A stretch of DNA of 64,000 nt from the NCBI RefSeq assembly GCF_000208745.1, contig NC_030851.1, forward strand, positions 4,914,752 through 4,978,751, given 5' to 3'. The translations under genes and the position numbers were made by a program. The notes below the pieces were generated by a model. It worked only from the letters and a program-made list of their open reading frames with translations, was not told the DNA's origin and made no database searches. The stretch is from Theobroma cacao. Its lineage: Eukaryota; Streptophyta; Magnoliopsida; Malvales; Malvaceae. Shown piece by piece: positions 23,601-35,000 of the stretch (positions are counted from its first letter, which is position 1; each line of letters opens with the position of its first letter).

Positions 23601-25442
23601 GGGTCTCAAATAAATGCACTGATAAACCCAAGGGGGAATACATTATTATGTTTTCAATTAATTAAAGCATCTTGCTTTTATACTTGTCATTGCATAAATA
23701 AGGAAGTAGAAAGGACTTGAAAAATTCTTAATCTGGAACACAAAATAAGAATTTCCTGACGCTCATTGCTCCAAATAAGATTTCACTGAACAGAGACTAT
23801 TCCATAAAAGATACCTTTCACCACCATTTCCATTTGCACAAAGCCTCCCATTAGAGAAATAAATCTGTGGCCCAATTTTTCTCCCATCTCTGTTTGAACA
23901 AACTACATCCAAATTCAAAGGCAAGTTATATAATAGAAATAGTTTGTAGACATAATAACATCCTCCAATCCCGAAAGAACCCCCCCTCTCACCAAAAAAA
24001 AATATATACACTAGTAAAAACAAATCACTGATTATTTTTATGACATTTCAAGGAGTCTGTGCTAATTGAGAACGTCCAGAATTCTTAAAAATAGAGTTTT
24101 ACCTCAGGGCAAAGAACATTGACGCGTATTCCCTGACGTTTGTAAGGAGCTAGTGATCTAGTAAACATGACAACACCAGCTGGAGAAACAAATATTTTAA
24201 GCAAATGATCAAATTACATAAATGTGTTACATGCAAGAATTATGTAGATAGATATCTTCTGCTTAGATCTTTATCCAGACCAACCCTTTCATAATTTATC
24301 CATTTGCCCTTTCATGGCAATAATCTCATTATCTCAGCAAATGGTATGAGAAAATATGAATTGGTGATAATTCCTAACCAATTTCCTTATAAATGCATTA
24401 TTTAAAAATTAAAAGATATGTGGAATTATGTGTGTATAACGATGCAAAAGAAAGATTATAAGCTAACTTAAAAGATCACTGAAAACAGTCAAATTGAGGC
24501 AAAATGAACCCACAAACCTTTTGAGCCAGAGTAGATGGGGTCCACATACGCTGGATAAAGACCTGCAGCGGATCCCAGATTGATTATCACCCCTGGCTTT
24601 TGCAAAGCTTGCATAGTTTTAATCTGTTCAAAAACTCAAGACTATTATCCATTGCTGCACCTAGGACTGCTATCAAGGAAATTCCAGAAAGTCCGAGTTG
24701 AAGCATTACCGCAAGGCGTGTACAATCAACAACGGCGATGAGGTTGACATTAATTGTATGTCTCCATGTCTTGGTGCCATCAGTTTCATCCTTCTGGAAT
24801 GGTACTGGATTACTGATGCCGGCGCTATTAATACAAATATCCAATCCTCCATATGTAGCCAAATGCTTCTCAAATGCAAGAGTTATATCTCCTATTCAAA
24901 TAAGAAGCAAAAACTTATAAAAAAAAGGTATTGCAATTATCTGAAACAACCAAGCCTCTTAGCAGTTGAGAAAACGGAGATCAAATGGAACTTACTTGTG
25001 TTAGTAACGTCGCATTTCACAAAAATAGCAGATGGAAACCCTAAGTTTCCGTGGAATTTGGAATTCTCTTTCTCAACCAGAGATGCAACTTCCTTTCCTC
25101 TCTCTTCGGAGAAATCCACAACTGTCACGAATACTCCTTTCCCTGCCAAAGCTAAGCTCAAGGCTTTACCTGCACATAATTCAACACAAATTCAAATTAA
25201 TTCATCTGCTTCACAATCTTAAGCGTAAGCAATTCAAAAGCTACTACAATAAATCACACCGATCAACTGATGAATTCTTGGAAGTTTATTTCCATCGAAG
25301 ACAGTGAAATTAAAACTGCACATAAACTGAAATAATCAATTCTGGATAAAAATATGATCAAAGAAAGGAAAGCTTTGGAAAGTTTACCAATCCCGGAAGC
25401 AGCACCACTGACCAGAGCTGATAAGCCAGGTTTAAGCTCCAT
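17679..25442 (-). CDS. NQR: NQR-like fusion: short-chain dehydrogenase plus quinone-reductase-like MDR domain
   Basis: Eighteen exons join in phase to 635 residues; Arabidopsis NQR (At1g49670) has the same order and, as I recall, about 629. Exons, 5' to 3': 25442-25388, 25169-24996, 24891-24710, 24623-24518, 24179-24103, 23902-23815, 23367-23175, 22148-22022, 21119-21039, 20903-20802, 20657-20562, 20318-20244, 19814-19695, 19215-19087, 18633-18556, 18217-18131, 17918-17832, 17729-17679. Residues 1 to about 290 are an SDR: nucleotide-binding SGAASGIG (12-19), INSAG, catalytic Ser155, Tyr168 and Lys172 (YSGSK). The rest is a zinc-less medium-chain reductase of the quinone oxidoreductase / prostaglandin-reductase-3 type: GVNASD, Rossmann [12 protein letters not shown] (about 441-452), [11 protein letters not shown]. 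Predicted NAD(P)H-dependent redox enzyme; substrate unknown. No signal peptide is obvious. Confidence 0.9.
19250..19374. repeat. Direct duplication in an NQR intron
   Basis: A segment of about 48 bases containing gtgttgagatcaatctca and catggatgatgatt occurs at about 19250-19298 and again at about 19326-19374 with a few differences. It is intronic and has no apparent function. Confidence 0.7.
22290..22475. repeat. Diverged direct duplication in an NQR intron
   Basis: About 80 bases containing cagatgtggaaat and agtaggacaaa appear at about 22290-22375 and again at about 22396-22475. A second small duplication follows at about 22593-22680 (tcaagatttattaca followed by cttcacctacccacctat-like sequence). 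Both are intronic. Confidence 0.65.
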
Positions 25443-25899
25443 TTTTTTTTCTTTTTGGTTCTCTGTGATTCAGGGGTTCGTTGAATTATTGGAAAGAAAC
25501 AGTCCTTCCCCAATTGTCAGTACTAGGATTGGATTTTGGTCCTTCCCTAAAGAAATATTATTCTATCTTGCTGTTATTGTTCTTCGAGGCATCGGCTATG
25601 AAAGCAAATATCATTACCATTCACCAAAACACAAAAAGACGAGGAAACGCCGGCCTTCTTGTCTTCGCATCTTGGATTTTGTCGAAAATGTGATGTAATT
25701 ATCCGGACGAACCGATAGATTTGCCTAACCACGTTTCTCCGCGCGTGACATCCATGCGTTATGATTGGTGACTTCCACCTTGAGGTCACTTTGACCTTAT
25801 TTCTAAAGTTATCAAAATCAATCATTAGATTAATTTGCAAATAAATAGAAGTAAATGGGTTATTTTTTAATTAATATTAAATTAAAATTCCTTCTCTTA

Positions 25900-26660
25900 T
25901 TTTTTTAGCTTTTTTTAAAATAATTTAATAATAATTTATATTTTTAAAACTAAATATAAAATATTTTACATGAAAAATACAACTTTACATAATTAAATAA
26001 AAGCTAATATTAAAAAATTATTTAGATTATAATATAAACATGTCAAGATAAGAATAAAATTACATATCATCTTAAATAAAATGTGTAAGAAATGTTGTAA
26101 TCAAATAAATTATAATGTTTAAATGCAATAAAATATAATAATAAAAATAAATTTATTAAATTAGTAATTTGTATGATAACATAGAAATTTATTTCATAAA
26201 ATTTTAATGTAAATGTGTAAAATTAAAAATAAAAAGTCATATTACTTATCATAAAATAAAAAAATATTCTTTAATTTTTGTCTAAACAATTTTAAAGTAG
26301 TTTCTATCTCTCATTCTAGCTACTAAAAATTTTTACACAAAAAAATACTTTCACATGATTAAATAAAAATATTAATATTAAAAAAATAATATTTTTAAAT
26401 TTTAATATAAACATATGAAAATAAAGATAAAGATACGTAAAATCTAGTATAAAATAAGTTTAAAATATATAATTAATTTAAAGAATTATAATTTATTTAA
26501 ACGTTGCAATAAAAATAATCTCATTATTATTTAACATACATTAATAAAATATATTATAAAATTAAATTATTTTTAAAATCTTGTCATAAATGTGTAAAAA
26601 TATAAATAAAAATCATATCATATACCGTAAAATAAAAAAATTAATATTCATTTTTTAATA
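25900..26660. repeat. Diverged AT-rich tandem duplication
   Basis: Two copies of a unit of roughly 370 bases lie side by side, at about 25900-26275 and 26280-26660. Matching landmarks in order are: actttacataattaaata / actttcacatgattaaataa; ttaaatgcaataaaa / ttaaacgttgcaataaaa; and taaatgtgtaaaa in both. Similarity is moderate, suggesting an old duplication. Confidence 0.6.
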
Positions 26661-27155
26661 ATTTTAAAATAATAATAAAATAAATATATTTTAAATTTCA
26701 ATTTATCTGTTAATCAATTTCATTTTTTATTTTTAAAATATTATTATTTTAAGATAATTATAACTTTACCGTGGCTGGTTATGATTACATCACGATGGAC
26801 CCACATGCTTTTTCTCCTCTTTGGCAAGTGCAGCCCATGCCGTGCAATATGTAACTTGTCGTTTTACATTTTTAAATCGTTTTTGATGTGGGTTTTTGGA
26901 GGCTGGATTGCAGAATCTAACTATTGGTCCGTCTCGACATACCTTCCCTCCTGGGTCAGGCCCGCCCAGCTTGGATGTCCGACACTTGTGCCTATCATTG
27001 TCTTTAGAGGTTTAATACAATTATATTGAATTTCAAATACTATAATACATCTTTAACGCTAATAAATTCAAACCCATAAACAAAAGAGCAGTGAGGAATG
27101 CTAATTTGGGACCGTAGCTAGACACTCACCATTCTTCATATGTCTTCAATGAAAC

Positions 27156-27205
27156 CGATTAAGTGTGGATTAAAAGCGATTAAGTGTGGATTAAAAGCGA
27201 TTAGT
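27156..27205. repeat. 21-bp tandem repeat
   Basis: The unit cgattaagtgtggattaaaag occurs twice in a row, with a partial third copy (cgattagtgtc). It lies in intergenic DNA. Confidence 0.85.
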
Positions 27206-27559
27206 GTCAACTATTAAAATTATTTACACCATTGTCACATTCATGGACCGTTTACAAAGTATCAAAACAATAATTAATAGTCACTTGCTACACCGTTGAT
27301 CTTAACTATTACCAACAATATGTTACAATTTTAAATGATGTGAAATTCACATCCCAAATGCTTTATTTAAATTTTGTCCGCATAATACTTTAATTAATAA
27401 ATTTAAAACAAAAAGGTGAGATATCAAAAATATTTGTCATTTTGCACTTGAATATTTATTTAAATAGTAGAATTCGAATCATCTTTTTTTAATTATAAAA
27501 AAAATTTATCATTATAAAAAATATACACAAATGATGAAAAGACATAATATATAAAAAAA

Positions 27560-27880
27560 ATTTAAAATAAGTTCTAATTATTTTATTATATTCAATTAGG
27601 TTTTTGCATTTTAATTTTGAGCTAAAGAAGTTTTTATAATTAACGATTGATTAATTATCTTTAATTAAAACATAATTTATCATTTTACGTTATGTAATGT
27701 TAATATGTTATACTTTTTACTTTCAACATTAGCATAATGTATATATAAAATAACAAGTGATATTTTGATAAATAATAATTTATTAATATTTAATTACAAA
27801 ATATATTTAATATAAAATAAAAAATATAAAAATTTAATTAAATATAATAACAAAATTTAAATAATCTATTTTTTTAAAAG
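27560..27880. repeat. Foldback / MITE-like element related to the one at 14.3 kb
   Basis: The left arm (about 27575-27650, contains attatattcaattaggttttt) is an imperfect reverse complement of the right arm (about 27800-27870, contains aaaatttaattaaatataat). The loop shares the style of the 14.3-kb element (acgttatgtaatgttaatatg). It is more diverged than that copy. Confidence 0.45.
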
Positions 27881-29032
27881 TATAATGTCATGATAAAAAC
27901 TCTTCAAATTTGAACTATCTTTCACAAAATTGAGAAAGAAGAAACAAAATTAAAATTCATGTGAGGATATATTTTGGAGTGTCAAGACAGTTTTTGCAAT
28001 CACGTGCTGGAATTCAGAACCTGGGATAACAATATAATATTGAGGTTTGTTTTTCTTAATTAGTTGCTTGTCGTGACACGGCGTCAGTCTTTTGTTTCAA
28101 GGAATCGCCGTTTTAATGGTTCAAGGAATCCTTGCTTTAAAAGCAAAGTTGGAAAGGACAGAAAGACGCCTGTATTTAACTTTAAAGGACGTTTTCTTTT
28201 ATGGTCGCTGAATAATTGGCTTCCAAAGCTTCGATCCTATTTCAACTAAGATAAAGGAGAGATAAGACTTTGGGTTCCAATGACTTGGTAACTAAGTAGA
28301 TCAGTATAATCCAATAAATTTGAAATGATGCAAGCTGTCAAAATAAAGCGACAGGTAAAAGGAAATCTTTACTAATAGCGTATAGAAATTACTATTTTTG
28401 GCTAAATTTCAATATTGAAATGATCTGCAGCATTTCCAAATATAGAGTTAAGAGAATATATATATATTAATTAATTATGAATATTAATTTTTACATGACA
28501 AGTTATTAGAGATGAAATCTCAACAGTAAAGACGTACTGTCTTACACTATTTAATCCAAATTTTTAAAGGGAGTTTTAGAAAGAAAAGAAATGGGAGATA
28601 AACTCAATGGTGGTTCCAAAAGTCAAGACGTAACCCAAGAAGCTGGTCACTTATATTAGACCAAAAAATAACAGGTAAATATTTGTAGCGTACATAAGGG
28701 ACAAGGTAGTCTCCGATTCCAAACATCCCAAAACTTTGAACAAAAAGTCATTCAATTTCATCAAAATCAAACCACTCCCACTTCGAAATAAATCCTTATA
28801 TTTTTTTTCTCTCTCATCACAAAATCTTGATTCCCTCTGTCTCTCTCCCTCTTCGTTTCGCGCTCTTGATGGAAGTCGCAATCTTCCATCACGAGCACAG
28901 AATTTACCCTTTCAAAACCCTAGTCTCATCCTGAACAGCAAAACCGGAGCAAAAGAAAAAGAGACCTTCCTCGCCTTCTCCAATTCGCTGCGAGTTTGGA
29001 TTGGAACGGCGGCGAATTTTACAAAGGACAAG

Positions 29033-32000
29033 ATGTTTGGCGCGTGGAATAATATAGCGAAATCGGCTGAGGCGGTGTTTTCTCGGTGGGCGGTGAAGAG
29101 GGTGTTTAAATTCTTGTTGAAAAAGAAGCTTGGGCAATTTATTTTAGGGGATATTGATTTGGACCACCTTGATGTTCAGCTCACTGAAGGCACCATCCAG
29201 CTCTCTGATCTCGCCCTTAACGTCGATTATCTTAACCAGAAGGTACGCCGCTTTTTGCTGTGCCTTTATTTTTTTTTTTTCGGGTTCAATTTTAAATTTA
29301 CGTTTCCATGAAGCTGTAGAAGAAGTGTGATTAATTATGATTAAGTCTTCAAATTCTGTGAACTTTTTATTTGAAGGGAAAAAAAAGAAGAAGAAGAATA
29401 TATACAATTGTCTTATGTTAATTAAGTAAATTCAATGTTTGTTTGCTTTGAACTTTCCTAAGAGCATGTACTTCGTTAGAATTCAAACTAGTGTTTATAT
29501 GAGTATAGGATACAGGCATCACATCTATCTGTGGAGCGGAAAAAATCCAAAATGTAGATCAGTGGAACCAAGTACTCATGTACTTCTTTTAGATAAGAGT
29601 AGCAATGTTGTTAGAGTAGAGTTCAAGTTGTATTTTATTGCCACACGAGACTCTAGGTTGTGGCTCTAGGTTTCTGGTACGCCTTTTTGTAACCAGGGTT
29701 CTGGTAAGGATATTAGCAGAATGTTGAGGGCAATTAAGGGCAATACTTTATTTTTCTTAAAAAATTTAGATTATTCAATCTGTTTTCTCATGGTTATATT
29801 GCTCCTTTTGTGTGTGATTTTCCAGTTTGGTCCAGCAGCATCTTTGGTTATAAAAGAGGGGTCCTTAGGCTCTTTATTAGTTAAAATGCCTTGGAAAGGT
29901 AAAGGATGTCAAGTCGAGGTTGATGAACTTGAGCTATTGCTTGCTCCTTGTTCGAAGAATCATTTTTCAACTGCAGATGAAAATTGTAGTTCTAGTGATG
30001 ATGGTAACCACTATATGCACAACGGCTTGGGGAAATTTTCAAATGACATGGCAGGAAGTGCTGGGAAGTCTGAGGATGTCCATGAAGGTGTAAAGACTAT
30101 TGCAAAGATGGTAAAATGGTTTCTTACCAGTTTTAATGTAAAGATTAAAAAGTTAATTGTTGCATTTGATCCATCAATAGAGAAGGATGAAAAAGTGGGC
30201 TGCCACAGGGCTTTGGTGCTCCGGATATCAGAAACAGAATGCGGGACTTGTGTTTCAGAGGATGCTGGTTTAGCTTATGAAGCTAGAGCACAGAGTTTTC
30301 TTGGAATTAGTCAACTTATGAACTTTGTTAAATTCCAAGGAGCTGTACTTGAGATCCTTCATATGGAGGATGTTGACAATCAATCTTGCTCTCCACGCAC
30401 GTCAGGAATGACTTTTTCTGGATTGTTTTCAGATTGCTTGCCTTCAAATGCTACTACTCCAATCATGTCAGGGAAAAGAGGTGGATTTTCAGGGAATTTG
30501 ATGCTAAGCATTCCTTGGAAGAATGGTTCCTTGGACATTCGCAAAGTGGATGTGGATGTTTCTATTGATCCTATAGAATTAAGATTTCAACCTAGCACAA
30601 TTAAATGGTTCTTACTTTCATGGGAAACTTACAAAAGTTTTGACAAAGTTGGGAGGAATATTATGCACTATGAGACAGCGGACTCTATATACTTAAATTC
30701 CAATTCTCAATTCCAATCATCTGTACCTGCTGTGACTATAATCGATAATGTGATAGCAAATCAGGGTAGTTTTTCTGCAGATTGTACTTCCTTGCATGTG
30801 CAAGAACCTGTAGCTGAAGCTGTGCTACCTGGTTCACATCTTATACCTAATTGGGTACCAATTTCTGTTGGCAAAAGCCAGAGAGACTGTATTGGAGAAG
30901 AAGTTGATTTTGGGGCAAGGTTGGTATCACTTTATGGACAACTGAATTTTCTGTACAGTTCTTGTGAAAGGGATTAGGAACTTGCATCAGAAATTCTAGG
31001 ATTCTATTTTTCCTTTATATCATATCAACAAGTGGTAAAATTATATAAAATGCCATGAAAAAAATGCAGTCCTAACATGCATGTAGTATTTACAATTCTT
31101 GTTCTACTTGTTATCTCTGTTTATTCATTCCTTTTTTTTTCCTTTGGAGTCTTATGAATTTCTAATTAGTATCTAAGCCTTAGTTCTTGACAAAAGCATT
31201 TCTAGAAATTTATAAACAAGAATGAAAAAAGTAACTTCCTTTAATGCTTCTACCTTTCAAGATCTTGTATCATAAATCTTTATTATGTATTTCTTCTTAT
31301 ATGTTGGCTTTCTGGCCTCTGTATAGTGTGGACCAATTTTTTGAGTGTTTGGATGGAATGAGAAGTTCACAATCAGCTTTGGGAAGCAGTGGAATGTGGA
31401 ACTGGACATGTTCTGTTTTCAGTGCGATAACTGCTGCATCTAGCCTTGCATCTGGATCTTTGCATGTTCCTTCTGGTATGTGCTATGTTTTCAACTTTTG
31501 TTGTTCCTGATGGAAATTTGGTTCTTTTAGAATGAGTTGAAAGGATTTAACTCTTTAAGTAATAATTTGTTGTAGAAAAAGAAAAAGCCAAAAAAAAAAA
31601 AGCCGGCATTGTGTGCATCCATTTTTAATCAACAATGCCTGTTGATGTTTGTAAGCAAGACCGTTGATTAACATCTAGGAGATATAAGTGCACTTTGAGC
31701 ATGGTTGATTTTAATGCTGCTGCTCATATATGGTCATAATTAGATCTTAAGGCTACAATCTGATCCATGTAGTTGACACCTGATGAAATTGTTATCATTG
31801 TTGTTATCTTACACGTCCTCATGTACAATTATTTCCAGTCTTTGGCAGATGTGATTTTGTTTAACATTTATTTTCCCTTGTTCCTAAACAGAACAGCAGC
31901 ATGTTCTAACTAATCTTAAAGCAGCCATTGCTGGAGTTTCTATTGTGTTGTCCTTTCATGATGAAGTTTGGGATCGTTTGTCTAATCTAAATGGTGATCA

Positions 32001-35000
32001 AATCAATATCAGTTCCAATATTCATTATTTGGGCATGGAATGCAGGGATGTCTCTCTTGTTGTGCAGGTAATATTTTACTTGGAGGATCCCCTTTTCCCT
32101 TCCCCTTCTATTATTGAAACATATTTGTTATGTTTGTTCTTCACAATATATCTACACTAACTTGAAACATGCATAAGGTAAACAGGTTTGTCCTCAAGAA
32201 ATGAGGTTTGAAGGAGTAGTGAAGCATGTTGAAGCTGCTGATTATTTGTGCTGTAAGAAGGATGGGGGGCATTGTGGCAATAACATTGACAGTCGAACTT
32301 GTTCAATCAGAAATCTGCAAGCTGAAGTTCAGCGTGCTCTCCCTCTGTTTTCCTCATCTGCTGGAGATCGATCATCTGATGAATTTGATGGGTTTGTTTC
32401 TGCTGATTTTCCATTCATAGGCAAGGGTGATCTGGTCAAAATTATGTTGTTTACAACTTCTGGTGCCACTCATTACCAATGTACTGTGAGTTCTAGTTCA
32501 TCGGATAGTAGTTTTTCAGGGCCAACATCGTTCTCCTTGAAACTTCCACCTCTTATCTTTTGGTTTAACTTCAGCTTGATAAAGACTTTGTCAGATCTCT
32601 TGAAGGAAGTTGGAAAATCTGGTGAAATGGGTAGTAATAGTGAGAAGCTCTCATCTGATCATTGCCATGAGAAGTGTGAATCATCTCATCGGCATGTGAA
32701 AAGAGGTTCTGGCCCTAGCATTACAACCTTGTCTTCAGCAGAAACTTTGCGAGGTAACATATCAATCCCCAATGCAAGAGTAATTCTGTGTTTCCCTTTT
32801 AAAAGTGGTAAAGATGATGGAGGATACTCTTCATGGAATCAATTTATTATTCTTGATATTTCTTCACCATCAACATTGAAGGATGGAATGCAAGATGATA
32901 GTCCACATTTTGATGGAAGTTTGCAAAAGCGGTTTACTTCATCTACCACATGTTCTTTGCACTTGAATATTGGTAATCTTTGCTTTTATTTGGTTACATC
33001 TACTCTTAAAAACGGTATTGGAATTGACCATGGTGGTATGCAGAATCATAAATTTTCTGCTCAAAAGATTTTGTCTGTCAGCAATAGGACTGGGTGTTTT
33101 TCTGTCATTAGTCTGTATTGGCAGAAAGGTGATGTGACTGGCCCTTGGATAGCTGAGAGAGCCAAGTTCTTAGCAACTCTAGAAGAAAACAGGAGCGGAA
33201 ATAAATGCATGGGGAAAGGTTATGAGTTTGCAACTGTTACTACTACTGTGAAAGATCTGGATGATATAAGTTCTCAAATCCGACAGGAGATAATTTTCAG
33301 CTCTGCATTTTTTATTCACATTCATCTGTTTCCTGTTATAGTTGATCTAGACAGTTCTCAATATAGTGGCGTATATAACCTTTTAAACCAGATGATTACT
33401 GGATTATCATGTTTCTTCCATGATGCAACCTGTAGCAAAGAAGAGCATTCCATGTCGCAAACTTCAGTTCTACTGGAATGTGATTCTATAGAAATTTTGA
33501 TCAGACCAGATGCTATTGAAAATGCAAAAGGTCTAATGCAGAGTGAGCTTCCAGGATCATGGGGTTGTCTGAAACTGAAAATTCAGAAAGCTGATTTGCT
33601 GTCTGTCTCAAATATTGGGGGTATTACGTGTTCCAGTTTCCTATGGTTAACCCACAGTGAAGGTACATTATGGGGTTCAGTCTCTGGGGTTCAAGATCAG
33701 GAGTTTCTTTTAATCTCATGTAGCAACTCAACAATGAAACGCGGTGATGGAGGAGGTTCCAATGCTTTATCATCTAGGTTGGCTGGTTCAGATATTGTAC
33801 ACTTCTGGGAGCCAGAGAGGTGCCAAGATTTTACATCTATAACTGTGAGATGCAGCACAATTGTTGCGGTGGGTGGTCGTTTGGATTGGATGGACGTGAT
33901 ATCCTCCTTTTTTAGTTTGCCCTCGATGGACTCTGAACAATCGGTTGATAATGGTTTACAGAAAAGAGACTTGGACACACCCTTTCGCAGAGTTTCTTTT
34001 GTTCTTAAATTGGTTGATGTTGCCTTGAGTTATGAGCCGCACTTAAAGAATTTGGCTTTTCATAATGGAGTTCTTGCTTCAGAGTCTGCTTCTTTAAATG
34101 CCAGAGAAGACTTGTCCGAACCCTATGTAGCTTGCCTCTTAGCTGCATCTTCCTTCAGTCTTTCGAATTCAGTCCTGGCAGATTCCATGTGTAGTGAATA
34201 TAATATTAGAGTACAAGATCTGGGTCTTCTTCTTCGTGCAGTCTCAGAGTGTGACAAACTTGGGGGTACTTACAGTGTTGATCAACTTAATCAGTGTGGT
34301 TATGTTAAAGTTGCTCGGGAGGCACTTATTGAAGCTGTTGTGAAAACTAACTGTAACAATGGCCTTCTCTGGGAGGTAGGATGTTCTAAATCTCAAATTT
34401 ATGTGGAAACCTGCCACGATACCACATCTGGTTTGATTCGCTTGGCTGCTCAACTCCAACAGTTATTTGCGCCTGATCTGGAGGAATCAATTGTCCACTT
34501 ACAAACACGGTGGAATAATTTTCAGCAGGCACAACAGAGGAATGATGAGAAAAGTAGTGTCTTAAGTTGTGACTCTGGCCCATCAACTTCTCAAATTCAT
34601 ACTTCTGATGTAGATATAGAGAGTAAATGTGGGGTGATTGGCTTGATGGATGAGATATGTGAAGATGCATTTTACTTGGATGGAAATAAGACCTTCCAGT
34701 TTAATTCTTCTGAGTCTCAATTTCACCTTCCCCTTGAGGAAAGTGTTGCTGAAGAGGCTTGTAGCTTAAGTTTTGAAAATGCTGAGATGTTTTCTCATGA
34801 TCTACTTGCAAATGTGGTAGGTCTTGAAAGTAGTCAAACTTCCATTTTACCAAAAGGTTGTACCCCAGAATTCATAGAAAATTACTGCTTATCTGACTTA
34901 CGCCCCCTTACAGAGTTATCTACCAGAATAAAATCATCAAATGAGGTCCTTAAATACAAATCCATACTTGTGGGGGAGGGAGATCTTGAAAGGGAGAATT

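Larger units (their letters stand above)
25443..29032. other. Divergent intergenic region between NQR and ATG2
   Basis: It contains the presumed NQR promoter and leader on the left, a very AT-rich tandem duplication (25900-26660), a 21-bp repeat, a foldback element, and the promoter and leader of ATG2 on the right. The ATG2 leader, from about 28650, has an open in-frame stretch but no better start than 29033. No further gene was recognised. Confidence 0.5.

Noticed and set aside
24698..25222. 174-codon + strand frame
   Set aside because: It overlaps SDR exons 2-3 of the minus-strand NQR-like gene and the intervening introns; the minus-strand reading has the catalytic motifs.
33697..34670. 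Minus-strand frames of 71-94 codons inside ATG2
   Set aside because: They are shadows of the 3.2-kb ATG2 exon, whose frame is fully open and conserved.
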